From CAXBMB01 sp963976695 (lineage in GTDB: Bacteria; Pseudomonadota; Alphaproteobacteria; Kiloniellales; DSM-21159): a DNA stretch of 15,239 nucleotides. The translations under genes and the position numbers were made by a program. Below are positions 6,732-13,075 of this stretch, piece after piece. The notes below the pieces were generated by a model. That model had not been told where the DNA came from. It did not search any database and saw nothing but the letters and a program-made list of their open reading frames with translations. The DNA is taken from assembly GCA_963976695.1 (NCBI GenBank), contig CAXBMB010000084.1, positions 1 to 15,239 of the forward strand. Direction: 5' to 3'. The stretch's first letter is position 1. Every line of letters starts with the position of its first letter.

Positions 6732-7967
6732 TTGTCCGATCACGCCCTTCCCAGCGCCGGCGCCGCCAAATGGCGCAACCTCAGCCTGCTTGCCGCCTGC
6801 CAGGTTCTCGCCATGGCGCTGTGGTTTTCCGCCACCGCCATCCTGCCGGCGCTGCGGCAGGAAATCGTCTTGAGCGGCTTTCAGGCCTCGCTCTTTACCT
6901 CCGCCGTCCAACTGGGGTTTGTCGTCGGCAGTTTGACATCGGCGGCGCTGGGGCTGGCCGACCGGCTGGAGCCGCGGCGCTTTTTCATGATTTCGGCGCT
7001 GGTGGCGGCGGCGGCCAACAGCAGCTTGCTATGGATGGACATGGCCTCGCTTTGGGTGGTGGTGCCGCGACTGATCACCGGGGCCTGCATGGCGGGCATC
7101 TATCCGCTGGGGATGAAAATGGCCGCCAGTTGGGCAAAGAACGACATGGGCCTGCTGGTCGGCCTGCTGGTGGGCGCCTTGACGCTCGGCTCGGCCTCGC
7201 CCCATCTGTTCAACGCCTTGGGGGGATTGGATTGGCGCATCACCCTGATTCTTGCCTCCGGCAGCGCGCTGTTGGCGGCCCTGTTGATCAATGGCTTTCG
7301 CCAGGGACCCGGTCAGACCCGAAGCGTCAATTTTCACGCCAGCCACCTGACCCTCGCCTGGCGCGACAAGGCCTTGCGGCTGGCCAATTTCGGCTACCTC
7401 GGCCACATGTGGGAACTCTACGCCATGTGGGCCTGGATCGGCCTGTTCCTGCAGGCGTCTTTCACCCTGACCATGGCCGACAGCGCCCAGGCCAGCGCCC
7501 TGGCCAAGCTCGGCACCTTCGCCACGGTGGCCGTCGGCGCTCTGGGCGCGCTGGCCTGGGGCCAACTGGCCGACCGCTGGGGGCGCGCCCGCAGCACCAG
7601 TCTGGCCATGGCGATCAGCGGCGGCTGCGCCCTGACCATCGGGTTCGCCTTTGGCGCCTCCGCCGAACTGGTCCTGGTCATCGCCCTGATCTGGGGCGTC
7701 ACGGTGGTGGCGGATTCGGCGCAGTTTTCCGCCGCCATCGCCGAGCTGTCGCCGCCGGCGCATATCGGCACCATGCTGACCCTGCAAACCGCGCTCGGAT
7801 TTCTGCTGACCCTGGTGACCATTCATCTGATGCCCGGGTTGGTCGCGCTGCTGGGCTGGCGCTTCGCCTTCGTCCCGCTGGCGATCGGGCCGTTTTTCGG
7901 CGTTTGGGCGATGATGACCCTGCGCCGCCGACCGGAAGCCGCGAAGATGGCGGGCGGTCGAGGATAA
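6732..7967 (+). CDS. MFS transporter, 12 TM segments
   Basis: The 411-aa inner-membrane protein shows about twelve hydrophobic segments (roughly 18-38, 49-70, 84-102, 105-125, 139-156, 166-187, 218-243, 259-280, 288-308, 310-330, 346-366 and 373-395). The major-facilitator loop motif is seen between TM8 and TM9 as GQLADRWGRARS (277-288), and a degenerate form, LADRLEPRRF (75-84), lies between TM2 and TM3. The substrate cannot be read from the sequence. The start is probably TTG 6732: AAAGG lies 7 nt upstream and the protein then begins just before TM1. The longer frame from 6453 adds some 90 basic, non-membrane residues and overlaps the divergent EVE leader. The downstream creatininase-family gene may act on the same substrate. 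Confidence 0.88.
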   Translation: MSDHALPSAGAAKWRNLSLLAACQVLAMALWFSATAILPALRQEIVLSGFQASLFTSAVQLGFVVGSLTSAALGLADRLEPRRFFMISALVAAAANSSLLWMDMASLWVVVPRLITGACMAGIYPLGMKMAASWAKNDMGLLVGLLVGALTLGSASPHLFNALGGLDWRITLILASGSALLAALLINGFRQGPGQTRSVNFHASHLTLAWRDKALRLANFGYLGHMWELYAMWAWIGLFLQASFTLTMADSAQASALAKLGTFATVAVGALGALAWGQLADRWGRARSTSLAMAISGGCALTIGFAFGASAELVLVIALIWGVTVVADSAQFSAAIAELSPPAHIGTMLTLQTALGFLLTLVTIHLMPGLVALLGWRFAFVPLAIGPFFGVWAMMTLRRRPEAAKMAGGRG

Positions 7968-8018
7968 CCGGCAGCGCCAGCAGCCGGGCCGAGGATGAAA
8001 ATCCAACCGCCAGACCGG

Positions 8019-8047
8019 TTGAGTGGATCGATATAACTACCTAGAGT
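8019..8047 (+). promoter_or_regulatory. Possible promoter of the creatininase-family gene
   Basis: TTGAGT (8019-8024), a 17-bp spacer and TAGAGT (8042-8047) lie 139 bp before the start. An alternative -10, TATAAC (8032-8037), overlaps it. The 218-bp gap after the MFS gene and these boxes suggest the enzyme can be transcribed separately. Confidence 0.35.
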
Positions 8048-8185
8048 GTGAGCGGCGGCGGCGTCGCGGTTTCCGCGAAATCACTTCCCGTTTCCATTTA
8101 AACCGATCGGATTCGAAAGCAGGCCGGACAGCGCGCCGCCGCGCCGCAAAAGCCCGCAAAGCACAGGCAGGAGAAGCCCCCGAAA

Positions 8186-8932
8186 ATGTATCTACAGCTC
8201 AGCACCTGGCAAGAAATCGACACCTACCTGGAAAGTTCCAGCGCCGTTCTGGTGCCGATTGGCTCAACCGAACAGCATGGCCCGACGGGCTTTGTCGGCA
8301 CCGATGCGCTCTGCCCGGAAATCATCGCGCGCGGCCTGTCGGAAAAGGTCGGCGCGCTGATCGCCCCGACCCTGTCAATCGGCATGGCGCAGCACCATTT
8401 GGGCTTTTCCGGCTCCTTGACCCTTCGGCCTTCGACGCTGATATCGGTGATCCAGGACGTGGTGAACTCCTTCGCCCGGCACGGCTTCGATCGCATCATG
8501 TTCCTGAACGGCCACGGCGGAAACATCGCCACGGTTCAGGCGGCGTTCGCCGAGATCTATGCCGAGAGCAGCCTGGGAACGGCCAGCCCGAGCCGCCCCG
8601 ACCTGCAGCTCAAGCTGCAAAACTGGTTCACCCTGCCCTCGGTCCTGCAACTCTCCGACGACCTCTACGGCGAGGCCGAGGGCTCCCACGCCACGCCAAC
8701 CGAAATTTCACTGACCTATTTCGCATACCCGGAACACCGGAAAAACGCGCCGCTGACCCCCAAGCGCGCGCCGACAGGCCCGATTCAGGATGCCGCCGAC
8801 TATCGGCGCCGCTTCCCCGATGGCCGGATCGGCGCGGAGTCCGCGCTGGCCAACCCGGCCGACGGCAAGAAGATCTACGAAACGGCGCTGGCCGATCTGA
8901 TCGGCGTCTGGAAGGCCTTCGCGGCGCGCTAA
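8186..8932 (+). CDS. Creatininase-family metal-dependent amidohydrolase
   Basis: The 248-aa protein matches the creatininase/MftE/ArfB superfamily. Metal-binding candidates are E29 and H31 (GSTEQHGP), D40 (GTDAL), H110 in NGHGGN (108-113) and E173 (ATPTEIS). The H69-H70 pair with FSG downstream is also typical. The position equivalent to the second-metal ligand Glu122 of true creatininase (NGHxEN) is Gly here, the NGHGGN form seen in MftE- and ArfB-like members. Creatinine hydrolysis is therefore unlikely and the substrate is unknown. ATG 8186 follows AGGAGA (8169-8174) by 11 nt, rather long. It lies downstream of the MFS transporter, which may import or export its substrate or product. Confidence 0.9.
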   Translation: MYLQLSTWQEIDTYLESSSAVLVPIGSTEQHGPTGFVGTDALCPEIIARGLSEKVGALIAPTLSIGMAQHHLGFSGSLTLRPSTLISVIQDVVNSFARHGFDRIMFLNGHGGNIATVQAAFAEIYAESSLGTASPSRPDLQLKLQNWFTLPSVLQLSDDLYGEAEGSHATPTEISLTYFAYPEHRKNAPLTPKRAPTGPIQDAADYRRRFPDGRIGAESALANPADGKKIYETALADLIGVWKAFAAR

Positions 8933-8955
8933 ATCGGGCGCGCAGCCAAGAAAGC

Positions 8956-8974
8956 AGCGCCCGGCGCTTAATTT
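8956..8974 (+). terminator. Weak intrinsic terminator after the creatininase-family gene
   Basis: AGCGC (8956-8960) and GCGCT (8964-8968) form a short GC stem with a 3-nt loop, followed by TAATTT. It starts 24 bp after the stop codon. The stem is short, so this is tentative. Confidence 0.45.
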
Positions 8975-8997
8975 CGGTGGCCGGCCACCGCGCGGTG
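8975..8997. repeat. Two overlapping perfect palindromes (16 bp and 12 bp)
   Basis: CGGTGGCCGGCCACCG (8975-8990) is a perfect 16-bp palindrome. CACCGCGCGGTG (8986-8997) is a perfect 12-bp palindrome sharing its last five bases. They lie between convergent genes, so they may add to termination or form alternative cruciform or hairpin states. No function is known to me. Confidence 0.85.
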
Positions 8998-9019
8998 ACC
9001 GCCAGGCGGCGACAAAAGA

Positions 9020-9049
9020 CAGGCCGGACCCACCGAGGGATCCGGCCTG
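9020..9049 (-). terminator. Intrinsic terminator of the YciI-like gene
   Basis: CAGGCCGGA (9020-9028) and TCCGGCCTG (9041-9049) form a 9-bp stem with a 12-nt loop. On the minus strand it is followed directly by TCTTTTG. It begins 29 bp past the YciI stop and may also act on rightward transcripts. Confidence 0.7.
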
Positions 9050-9078
9050 CTGAATCGGGCCGCCGGGGGGAAGCGGGT

Positions 9079-9357
9079 TCAACCCTGGGGATAGACCTGC
9101 TTGGTGGCGCTGATCACCACGGACTGGAAAAGTCCGGCTTGCGCGTAGGGGTCGGTTTCGGCAAAGCGCTCGGCCGCCGCTTTGTCGGCCACCGACAGAA
9201 CGATCAGCGAGCCGGTCGGCTTGCCATCCTCACCCAGCAGCGGCCCGGCGAAAGCCAGGTCGGCGGCGTGTTTTTCCAAATGCGCCAAGTGCGCCGGGCG
9301 GTTGTCCATACGGATCTGCGACGCACCGGGTTTATCGGTGCAAATCAAGGCGAACAT
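9079..9357 (-). CDS. YciI family protein
   Basis: The 92-aa protein is a compact ferredoxin-like alpha/beta fold of the YciI/YCII type: MFALICTDKPG at the start, RPAHLAHL (20-27) with the conserved H23, and the DPYAQAGL motif (69-76) with D69. The His/Asp pair forms the putative active site of the family, but no general reaction is established. ATG 9357 is preferred because AGGAAAAG lies just upstream; the in-frame GTG at 9372 overlaps that SD. A terminator-like hairpin follows gpsA, so this gene probably has its own promoter in 9373-9552, though I could not pick a convincing one. Position after tsaD-gpsA is common in alphaproteobacteria, as I recall. Confidence 0.92.
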   Translation of the reverse strand: MFALICTDKPGASQIRMDNRPAHLAHLEKHAADLAFAGPLLGEDGKPTGSLIVLSVADKAAAERFAETDPYAQAGLFQSVVISATKQVYPQG

Positions 9358-9404
9358 CGCTCTTTTCCTCACTGGTCTGTCTTGCCGGGGGGACGGCCGT
9401 CGGC

Positions 9405-9422
9405 GGCGTCCTTGCGGACGCC
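9405..9422. other. GC hairpin in the YciI upstream region
   Basis: GGCGTCC (9405-9411), TTGC loop, GGACGCC (9416-9422). It lies about 48 bp upstream of the YciI start with no T-tract. It may be part of the 5' leader; its role is unknown. Confidence 0.4.
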
Positions 9423-9552
9423 CCGGACCGTCGATGGCTATGCGAACCCCAACCTATCGCAGCGCCAAAGCCAAAACCAGCCCAAGCCCCCGGACCTCTT
9501 GGAACAGATGTCACAACCCGTCAGCAGGTTGATCGCCTGAAAAACAAGCGCC

Positions 9553-9574
9553 TGACGCGTCGACGCCCGCGTCA
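9553..9574 (-). terminator. Probable intrinsic terminator of gpsA
   Basis: TGACGCG (9553-9559) pairs with CGCGTCA (9568-9574), with an 8-nt loop. On the minus strand the stem is followed by GGCGCTTGTTTTTC, so the U-tract is offset by about 8 nt. It begins 8 bp after the gpsA stop. Confidence 0.5.
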
Positions 9575-9582
9575 ATCCAACG

Positions 9583-10596
9583 CTACAGCCCTTCGGGCTT
9601 CAAGGGACGGGCCAGGAGTTGGGCGATGGTGGCGCCCAGATCGGCGCCCCGGTTGAGCACCGCATCCACGGCGGCGCAGATCGGCAAATCCACCCCCAGC
9701 TTTCGCCCCAGGGCAACGGCGGCGGCGGCGGTGTGCAGGCCCTCGGTCACCGGGGCCCGGGCGATGATCTCGGCCAGGGGCTCGCCCCGGCCGATGCCCA
9801 GACCAAAGGCGTAGTTGCGCGAGGTTGCGCTGGTGCAGGTCAGAATCAAATCGCCCAGCCCGGCCAGGCCCATGGCGGTTTCCATCTTGCCGCCACAGGC
9901 CAGCGACAGGCGGGTGATCTCCGCCAGGGCCCGGGTAATCAAGGCCGCCCGACCGTTCTGTCCCAGGCCGCGTCCCTCGACGATGCCGCAGGCAATGGCC
10001 ACCACGTTTTTGATCGCCCCGCCGATCTCCACGCCCACCAGATCCCCGCTGGCGTAGGGCCGAAAGGAGGGCGTGGCCAGCCGTTGGGCCAAGCGCTGGG
10101 CCAGCGCCCGATCCGCGCCGCCCAGCGTCACCGCCGTCGGCAGCCCGGCGGTCACCTCCGCCGCAAAGGTTGGACCGGACAGCACCAGAACCGGGTGGTG
10201 CGGCAGCAGATCCTGCAGCACCTGGCTGGGCAGCAGGCCGGACTCACGCTCAAGCCCCTTGCAGCACAGCAGCAACGCGCTATCCGTACCCAGCAGCGGG
10301 GCCATTTTTTCGGCCAGTTGGCGCAGCGACTGGGCCGGCGTCACCAGCAACAGCGCCTGGGCGCCCCGGCAGGCCCGCGCCAGGTCATCGGTGGCGGTGA
10401 TCCGGCGCGACAGCGGCAGATCCGGCAGGTAGCGCAGATTGCGGTGCTGCTGATTGATGGCCTGCACCGTGGCCGGGTCGCGCGCCCAAAGCGTCACCGG
10501 CTGTCCACCGCTGGCCGCCACCTGGGCCAGCGCCGTTCCCCAGGCCCCGCCGCCCAGCACGGAAAGGCGTAACTGAGTTGATTCTTGTTGCGTCAT
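9583..10596 (-). CDS. gpsA: Glycerol-3-phosphate dehydrogenase [NAD(P)+]
   Basis: The 337-aa cytoplasmic enzyme reduces dihydroxyacetone phosphate to sn-glycerol-3-phosphate, the backbone precursor of phospholipids. It has the Rossmann motif LGGGAWGTALA (14-24), the LLVTPAQSLR segment (83-92), K113 in CKGLERESG, SGPTFAAEV (140-148), the catalytic lysine K196 in GGAIKNVVAIA, and GDLILTCTSATSRN (248-261), whose R260-N261 bind substrate. Length is normal. The ATG at 10596 has no clear SD; instead two tiny ORFs with ATGA overlaps lead into it (separate entry). It lies 85 bp downstream of tsaD on the same strand, with no obvious terminator between, so co-transcription is likely. Confidence 0.97.
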   Translation of the reverse strand: MTQQESTQLRLSVLGGGAWGTALAQVAASGGQPVTLWARDPATVQAINQQHRNLRYLPDLPLSRRITATDDLARACRGAQALLLVTPAQSLRQLAEKMAPLLGTDSALLLCCKGLERESGLLPSQVLQDLLPHHPVLVLSGPTFAAEVTAGLPTAVTLGGADRALAQRLAQRLATPSFRPYASGDLVGVEIGGAIKNVVAIACGIVEGRGLGQNGRAALITRALAEITRLSLACGGKMETAMGLAGLGDLILTCTSATSRNYAFGLGIGRGEPLAEIIARAPVTEGLHTAAAAVALGRKLGVDLPICAAVDAVLNRGADLGATIAQLLARPLKPEGL

Positions 10597-10630
10597 GGTT
10601 TGGGTTTCATCGTCTGTTGAAAGTACTCAT
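10593..10630 (-). promoter_or_regulatory. Two ATGA-linked mini-ORFs leading into gpsA
   Basis: On the minus strand, ATG at 10630 opens a 7-codon frame (MSTFNRR) whose TGA overlaps the ATG at 10610 of a 5-codon frame (MKPKP). The TGA of that frame overlaps the gpsA ATG at 10596. Since gpsA lacks an SD, stop-restart coupling through these frames is possible. Neither mini-ORF has a strong SD, and chance is a fair alternative. Confidence 0.3.
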
Positions 10631-10655
10631 GGCGTGACTTGATCGTGGCCGGCGC

Positions 10656-10683
10656 GACGGCAAGCAAGCAATCGCGCGCCGTC
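10656..10683 (-). other. Stem-loop at the tsaD/gpsA junction
   Basis: GACGGC (10656-10661) pairs with GCCGTC (10678-10683), overlapping the tsaD stop codon. An alternative pairing, CGGCGCG (10650-10656) with CGCGCCG (10675-10681), uses much the same bases. No T-tract follows, so this looks more like an mRNA stability or processing element than a terminator. Confidence 0.35.
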
Positions 10684-11728
10684 ACGACAGCCCGGCGGCC
10701 GGCGGCTGGGTTAAACTGTCGAGCGGCCAGCGCGGTCGCGCCGGAAAATCCAACGGATCATTCGCCCCCAGGCGCAAACGCTCCAACCCCGCCCAGGCGA
10801 TCATCGCGCCATTGTCGGTGCAGAGCTCAATCGGCGGCGCGACCAGCCGCGTTCCCTCCTGCGCCGCCAGCGCCGCCAGCTGGGCGCGCAAGCTTTGATT
10901 GGCCGCCACGCCGCCCGCCACCACCAGCGGTCCGATTTGGCCGTTTTCCGCGCGCAGCAGCCGGATCGCCTGCCGGCTGCGATCAACCAGAACCTCGGCC
11001 ACCGCCTGCTGAAAGGAGGCCGCCAGGTCGGCGCGGTCGCGCGCCTCAAGCCGACCCAGCTTGATCACCTGCTGACGCACGGCGGTTTTAAGCCCGGAAA
11101 AGGAAAAATCACAACCCGGGCGACCCTTCAGCGGTCTGGGCAGGGCAAAGCGCGTCGCGTCGCCCCGCCGGGCGGCCCGCTCCAACGCCGGACCCCCGGG
11201 ATAGCCGACAGCCAGCAATTTCGCGGTCTTGTCAAACGCCTCGCCGACCGCGTCATCGATGGTGCCCCCCAAGCGGCGGTAGCGGCCGACGCCCTGAACC
11301 GAAAGCAGTTGGCAGTGCCCGCCGGAAACCAGCAGCAACAGAAAGGGAAAGTCCAGATCGTCGCTCAAGCGGGCGGTCAAGGCGTGACCTTCCAGATGAT
11401 TTACCGCGACGAAGGGCTTGCCGGACACCGCGGCGATGGCTTTGGCGGTCATCGCCCCCACCATCACGCCGCCGATCAGGCCCGGGCCGGCGGTCGCCGC
11501 CACGCCATCCAGCTGGGCGAAATCGAGTCCGGCCTCCGTCATCGCCTGGGCCACCAAACGGTCGATATGCTCCAGATGGCTTCGCGCCGCGATTTCCGGA
11601 ACCACCCCGCCATAGGGACGGTGCTCGTCCAGCTGGGACAGCACGACGTTGGCCAGCACCCGGCGGTCGGCGGTCACCACCGCGGCGGCGGTTTCATCGC
11701 AGGAAGTTTCAATGCCAAGAACGATCAT
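10682..11728 (-). CDS. tsaD: tRNA N6-adenosine threonylcarbamoyltransferase TsaD
   Basis: This 348-aa ASKHA-fold enzyme transfers the threonylcarbamoyl group to A37 of ANN-decoding tRNAs (t6A), working with TsaB and TsaE, which are not in this window. It begins with the classic MIVLGIETSCDETAAAVV and has the metal-binding H111 and H115 (NHLEGH), VSGGH (135-139), the sugar-phosphate loop region around TIDDAVGEAFDKTAK (156-170), AGGVAANQSLR (271-281) and the metal ligand D305 (CTDNGAM). I chose ATG 11728 because the family begins here; the frame stays open a further 70 codons upstream, but that sequence is low-complexity, basic and unlike TsaD. The SD is weak (AGGT about 11 nt upstream). It is probably in an operon with gpsA and divergent from the exported hydrolase. 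Confidence 0.97.
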   Translation of the reverse strand: MIVLGIETSCDETAAAVVTADRRVLANVVLSQLDEHRPYGGVVPEIAARSHLEHIDRLVAQAMTEAGLDFAQLDGVAATAGPGLIGGVMVGAMTAKAIAAVSGKPFVAVNHLEGHALTARLSDDLDFPFLLLLVSGGHCQLLSVQGVGRYRRLGGTIDDAVGEAFDKTAKLLAVGYPGGPALERAARRGDATRFALPRPLKGRPGCDFSFSGLKTAVRQQVIKLGRLEARDRADLAASFQQAVAEVLVDRSRQAIRLLRAENGQIGPLVVAGGVAANQSLRAQLAALAAQEGTRLVAPPIELCTDNGAMIAWAGLERLRLGANDPLDFPARPRWPLDSLTQPPAAGLS

Positions 11729-11844
11729 GCTGCCAATACCTAACCTTTGGGGGCCGTCGCCCGACCCGCCAACACCGCATCCCAAAGGGCGCTGCCGCCC
11801 CTCTGTTGCGAGACTACGCAATGTCGTCCGAAAGGCAAGCCGGC

Positions 11845-11868
11845 GCTTGTTTGCTTGTTTGCTTGCGC
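11845..11868. repeat. 8-bp tandem repeat in the tsaD/hydrolase divergent region
   Basis: GCTTGTTT occurs twice in tandem (11845-11852, 11853-11860), and GCTTGCGC follows. It lies in the 257-bp gap between divergent starts, where promoters for both genes should be. I could not pick a well-matched promoter on either strand. Slippage at such a repeat would alter spacing in the gap. Confidence 0.6.
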
Positions 11869-11985
11869 GATCCGGTCGAGTGCGCTTACTTGGCGCGGTC
11901 GCCGCCGTTGCCGCGCCCTTTTTTCCCTTGCCGATCATCTGGAGCTTCCTTGTCTTCCTCCCTCCCCCTCAAGCCCGGGATCGGC

Positions 11986-12888
11986 ATGAAATCCGGTCGG
12001 CGGCGATCCGGCGTGCGGCACGCCTTGCTGACCGGCTTGCTGCTTGCCCTGCTGCCCGTCGCGCCGACGCCGCGGACCCAGGCGCAAGACGGCGCCTCGC
12101 TGGTTGGCAAAGCGCTGAGCGCCAGCGACTATCTGGCGCCCGCGCCGGCGCTGCGCCGACCGGCCGATCTGCTGTCCTGGTCGACACCCGAACAGACCCT
12201 GCTGCTGGTCTACAGCGGCGGGTCCGAGGAAGAACGGTTGCCGGACCCCTGCGGGGTCGATCGCCGAACCACCCCGGCCTTTCTGTCGGATCTGGCGGGC
12301 GACAGCCTGGCCCCCGGCGGTCCCCGCGTGGCGGTGCTGGTCTACTGTACGCCCTTCATTCTCGGCGGTTTTGACCAGACCCGCGGCCAAGGCGAGCCGA
12401 AGGTGGCGCGGCGCGCCCAGGCGCTGGTGGCGCTGCTGGACCGGCTTGGCCGCGACGGCCTACCCGGCCGGCGGATCTTTCTGGTCGGCCAGTCGGCCGG
12501 GGCCTGGGCGTCCCTGGAGGCGGCGGCGGCGCGGCCCGGTCAACTGGCCGGGGTCATCGCCCTGGCACCGGCCTTCGCCGGGCCGAAGGACAGCCGCGAC
12601 GCCAGCTGGCAGAGGCTGTTCGAAACCCGCCGGGCCGCTTTGGCGCAGGCCGAGGATCTGCAGGCCCTGATCTTCACCTTTACCGACGACCGCTTCGGCG
12701 CCGCCGAGGATTTGGACCCGCTGGCCGCGCTTCCAGGGGTTACGCTGCTGAATCTGCCCTCACGGCGCATCGGCGCGCGGGACTGCCGTGGCTACCACCC
12801 GCACCGCACCGCCTTTTATGATTGCTTCCGGCGCAGTCAATTGACGCGGATCAAGGACTTCATGGTCCAGGCCGGGCAAAAATACTAG
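11986..12888 (+). CDS. Predicted exported alpha/beta hydrolase
   Basis: The 300-aa protein begins with a basic stretch and a hydrophobic core (RHALLTGLLLALLPVAP, 11-27) ending near TQAQDG, a plausible Sec signal peptide cut around 34. The mature part has the serine-hydrolase elbow GQSAG (168-172) with S170 after strand RIFLV (163-167), a candidate acid D234 or D235 (TFTDDRFG) and a candidate base H271 or H273 in CRGYHPHRTAFYDCF. Cys pairs (C89/C121, C267/C280) suggest disulfides and fit export. The substrate is unknown. ATG 11986 follows GGGA by 5 nt; the frame is open back to 11806, but that part would bury the signal peptide. It lies 187 bp upstream of hemC with no terminator seen, though a functional link to heme is not implied. 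Confidence 0.8.
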   Translation: MKSGRRRSGVRHALLTGLLLALLPVAPTPRTQAQDGASLVGKALSASDYLAPAPALRRPADLLSWSTPEQTLLLVYSGGSEEERLPDPCGVDRRTTPAFLSDLAGDSLAPGGPRVAVLVYCTPFILGGFDQTRGQGEPKVARRAQALVALLDRLGRDGLPGRRIFLVGQSAGAWASLEAAAARPGQLAGVIALAPAFAGPKDSRDASWQRLFETRRAALAQAEDLQALIFTFTDDRFGAAEDLDPLAALPGVTLLNLPSRRIGARDCRGYHPHRTAFYDCFRRSQLTRIKDFMVQAGQKY

Positions 12889-12914
12889 GCTGTGGTCGAC
12901 AGGAAAAGAAACGC

Positions 12915-12920
12915 TTGACG
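12915..12920 (+). promoter_or_regulatory. Possible -35 element upstream of hemC
   Basis: TTGACG matches the alphaproteobacterial -35 well, 156 bp before the hemC start, but the bases 16-18 bp downstream (AGGTGA, GGTGAA) are a poor -10. A hemC promoter in this 187-bp gap is plausible but not pinned down. Confidence 0.25.
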
Positions 12921-13075
12921 CTTCGCCGCTGTCGTAAGGTGAAGGCCGGCGCAGGCGAGCCGTTGGCGCAAGATGCCGGCCGCCGCCGAGCGCCGCACCC
13001 GGGATCCGACCCCGAAACAGCCCCAAGACGTGGCGACAAGGTTGAGAACAAAAGGAATGGCAAAAGGAACCGTTC

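Noticed and set aside
7029..8006. 325-codon minus-strand frame antisense to the MFS gene
   Set aside because: Low-complexity Gln/Gly/Asp/Arg composition and no motif; shadow of the MFS codons.
6521..8044. 507-codon plus-strand frame overlapping the MFS gene
   Set aside because: It is the alternate frame of the MFS gene: no membrane segments and an Arg/Gly/Pro-rich shadow composition.
8023..9540. 505-codon plus-strand frame across the creatininase and YciI region
   Set aside because: It overlaps two clearly recognised genes in other frames, spans their terminators and has no family resemblance.
9619..10572. 317-codon plus-strand frame antisense to gpsA
   Set aside because: It is Gln/Gly/His/Arg-rich, typical of antisense shadow; gpsA on the minus strand has all family motifs.
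11806..11985. 60-residue N-terminal extension of the exported hydrolase
   Set aside because: It would place the signal peptide internally, and the composition is unlike the mature protein; ATG 11986 gives a standard signal sequence.
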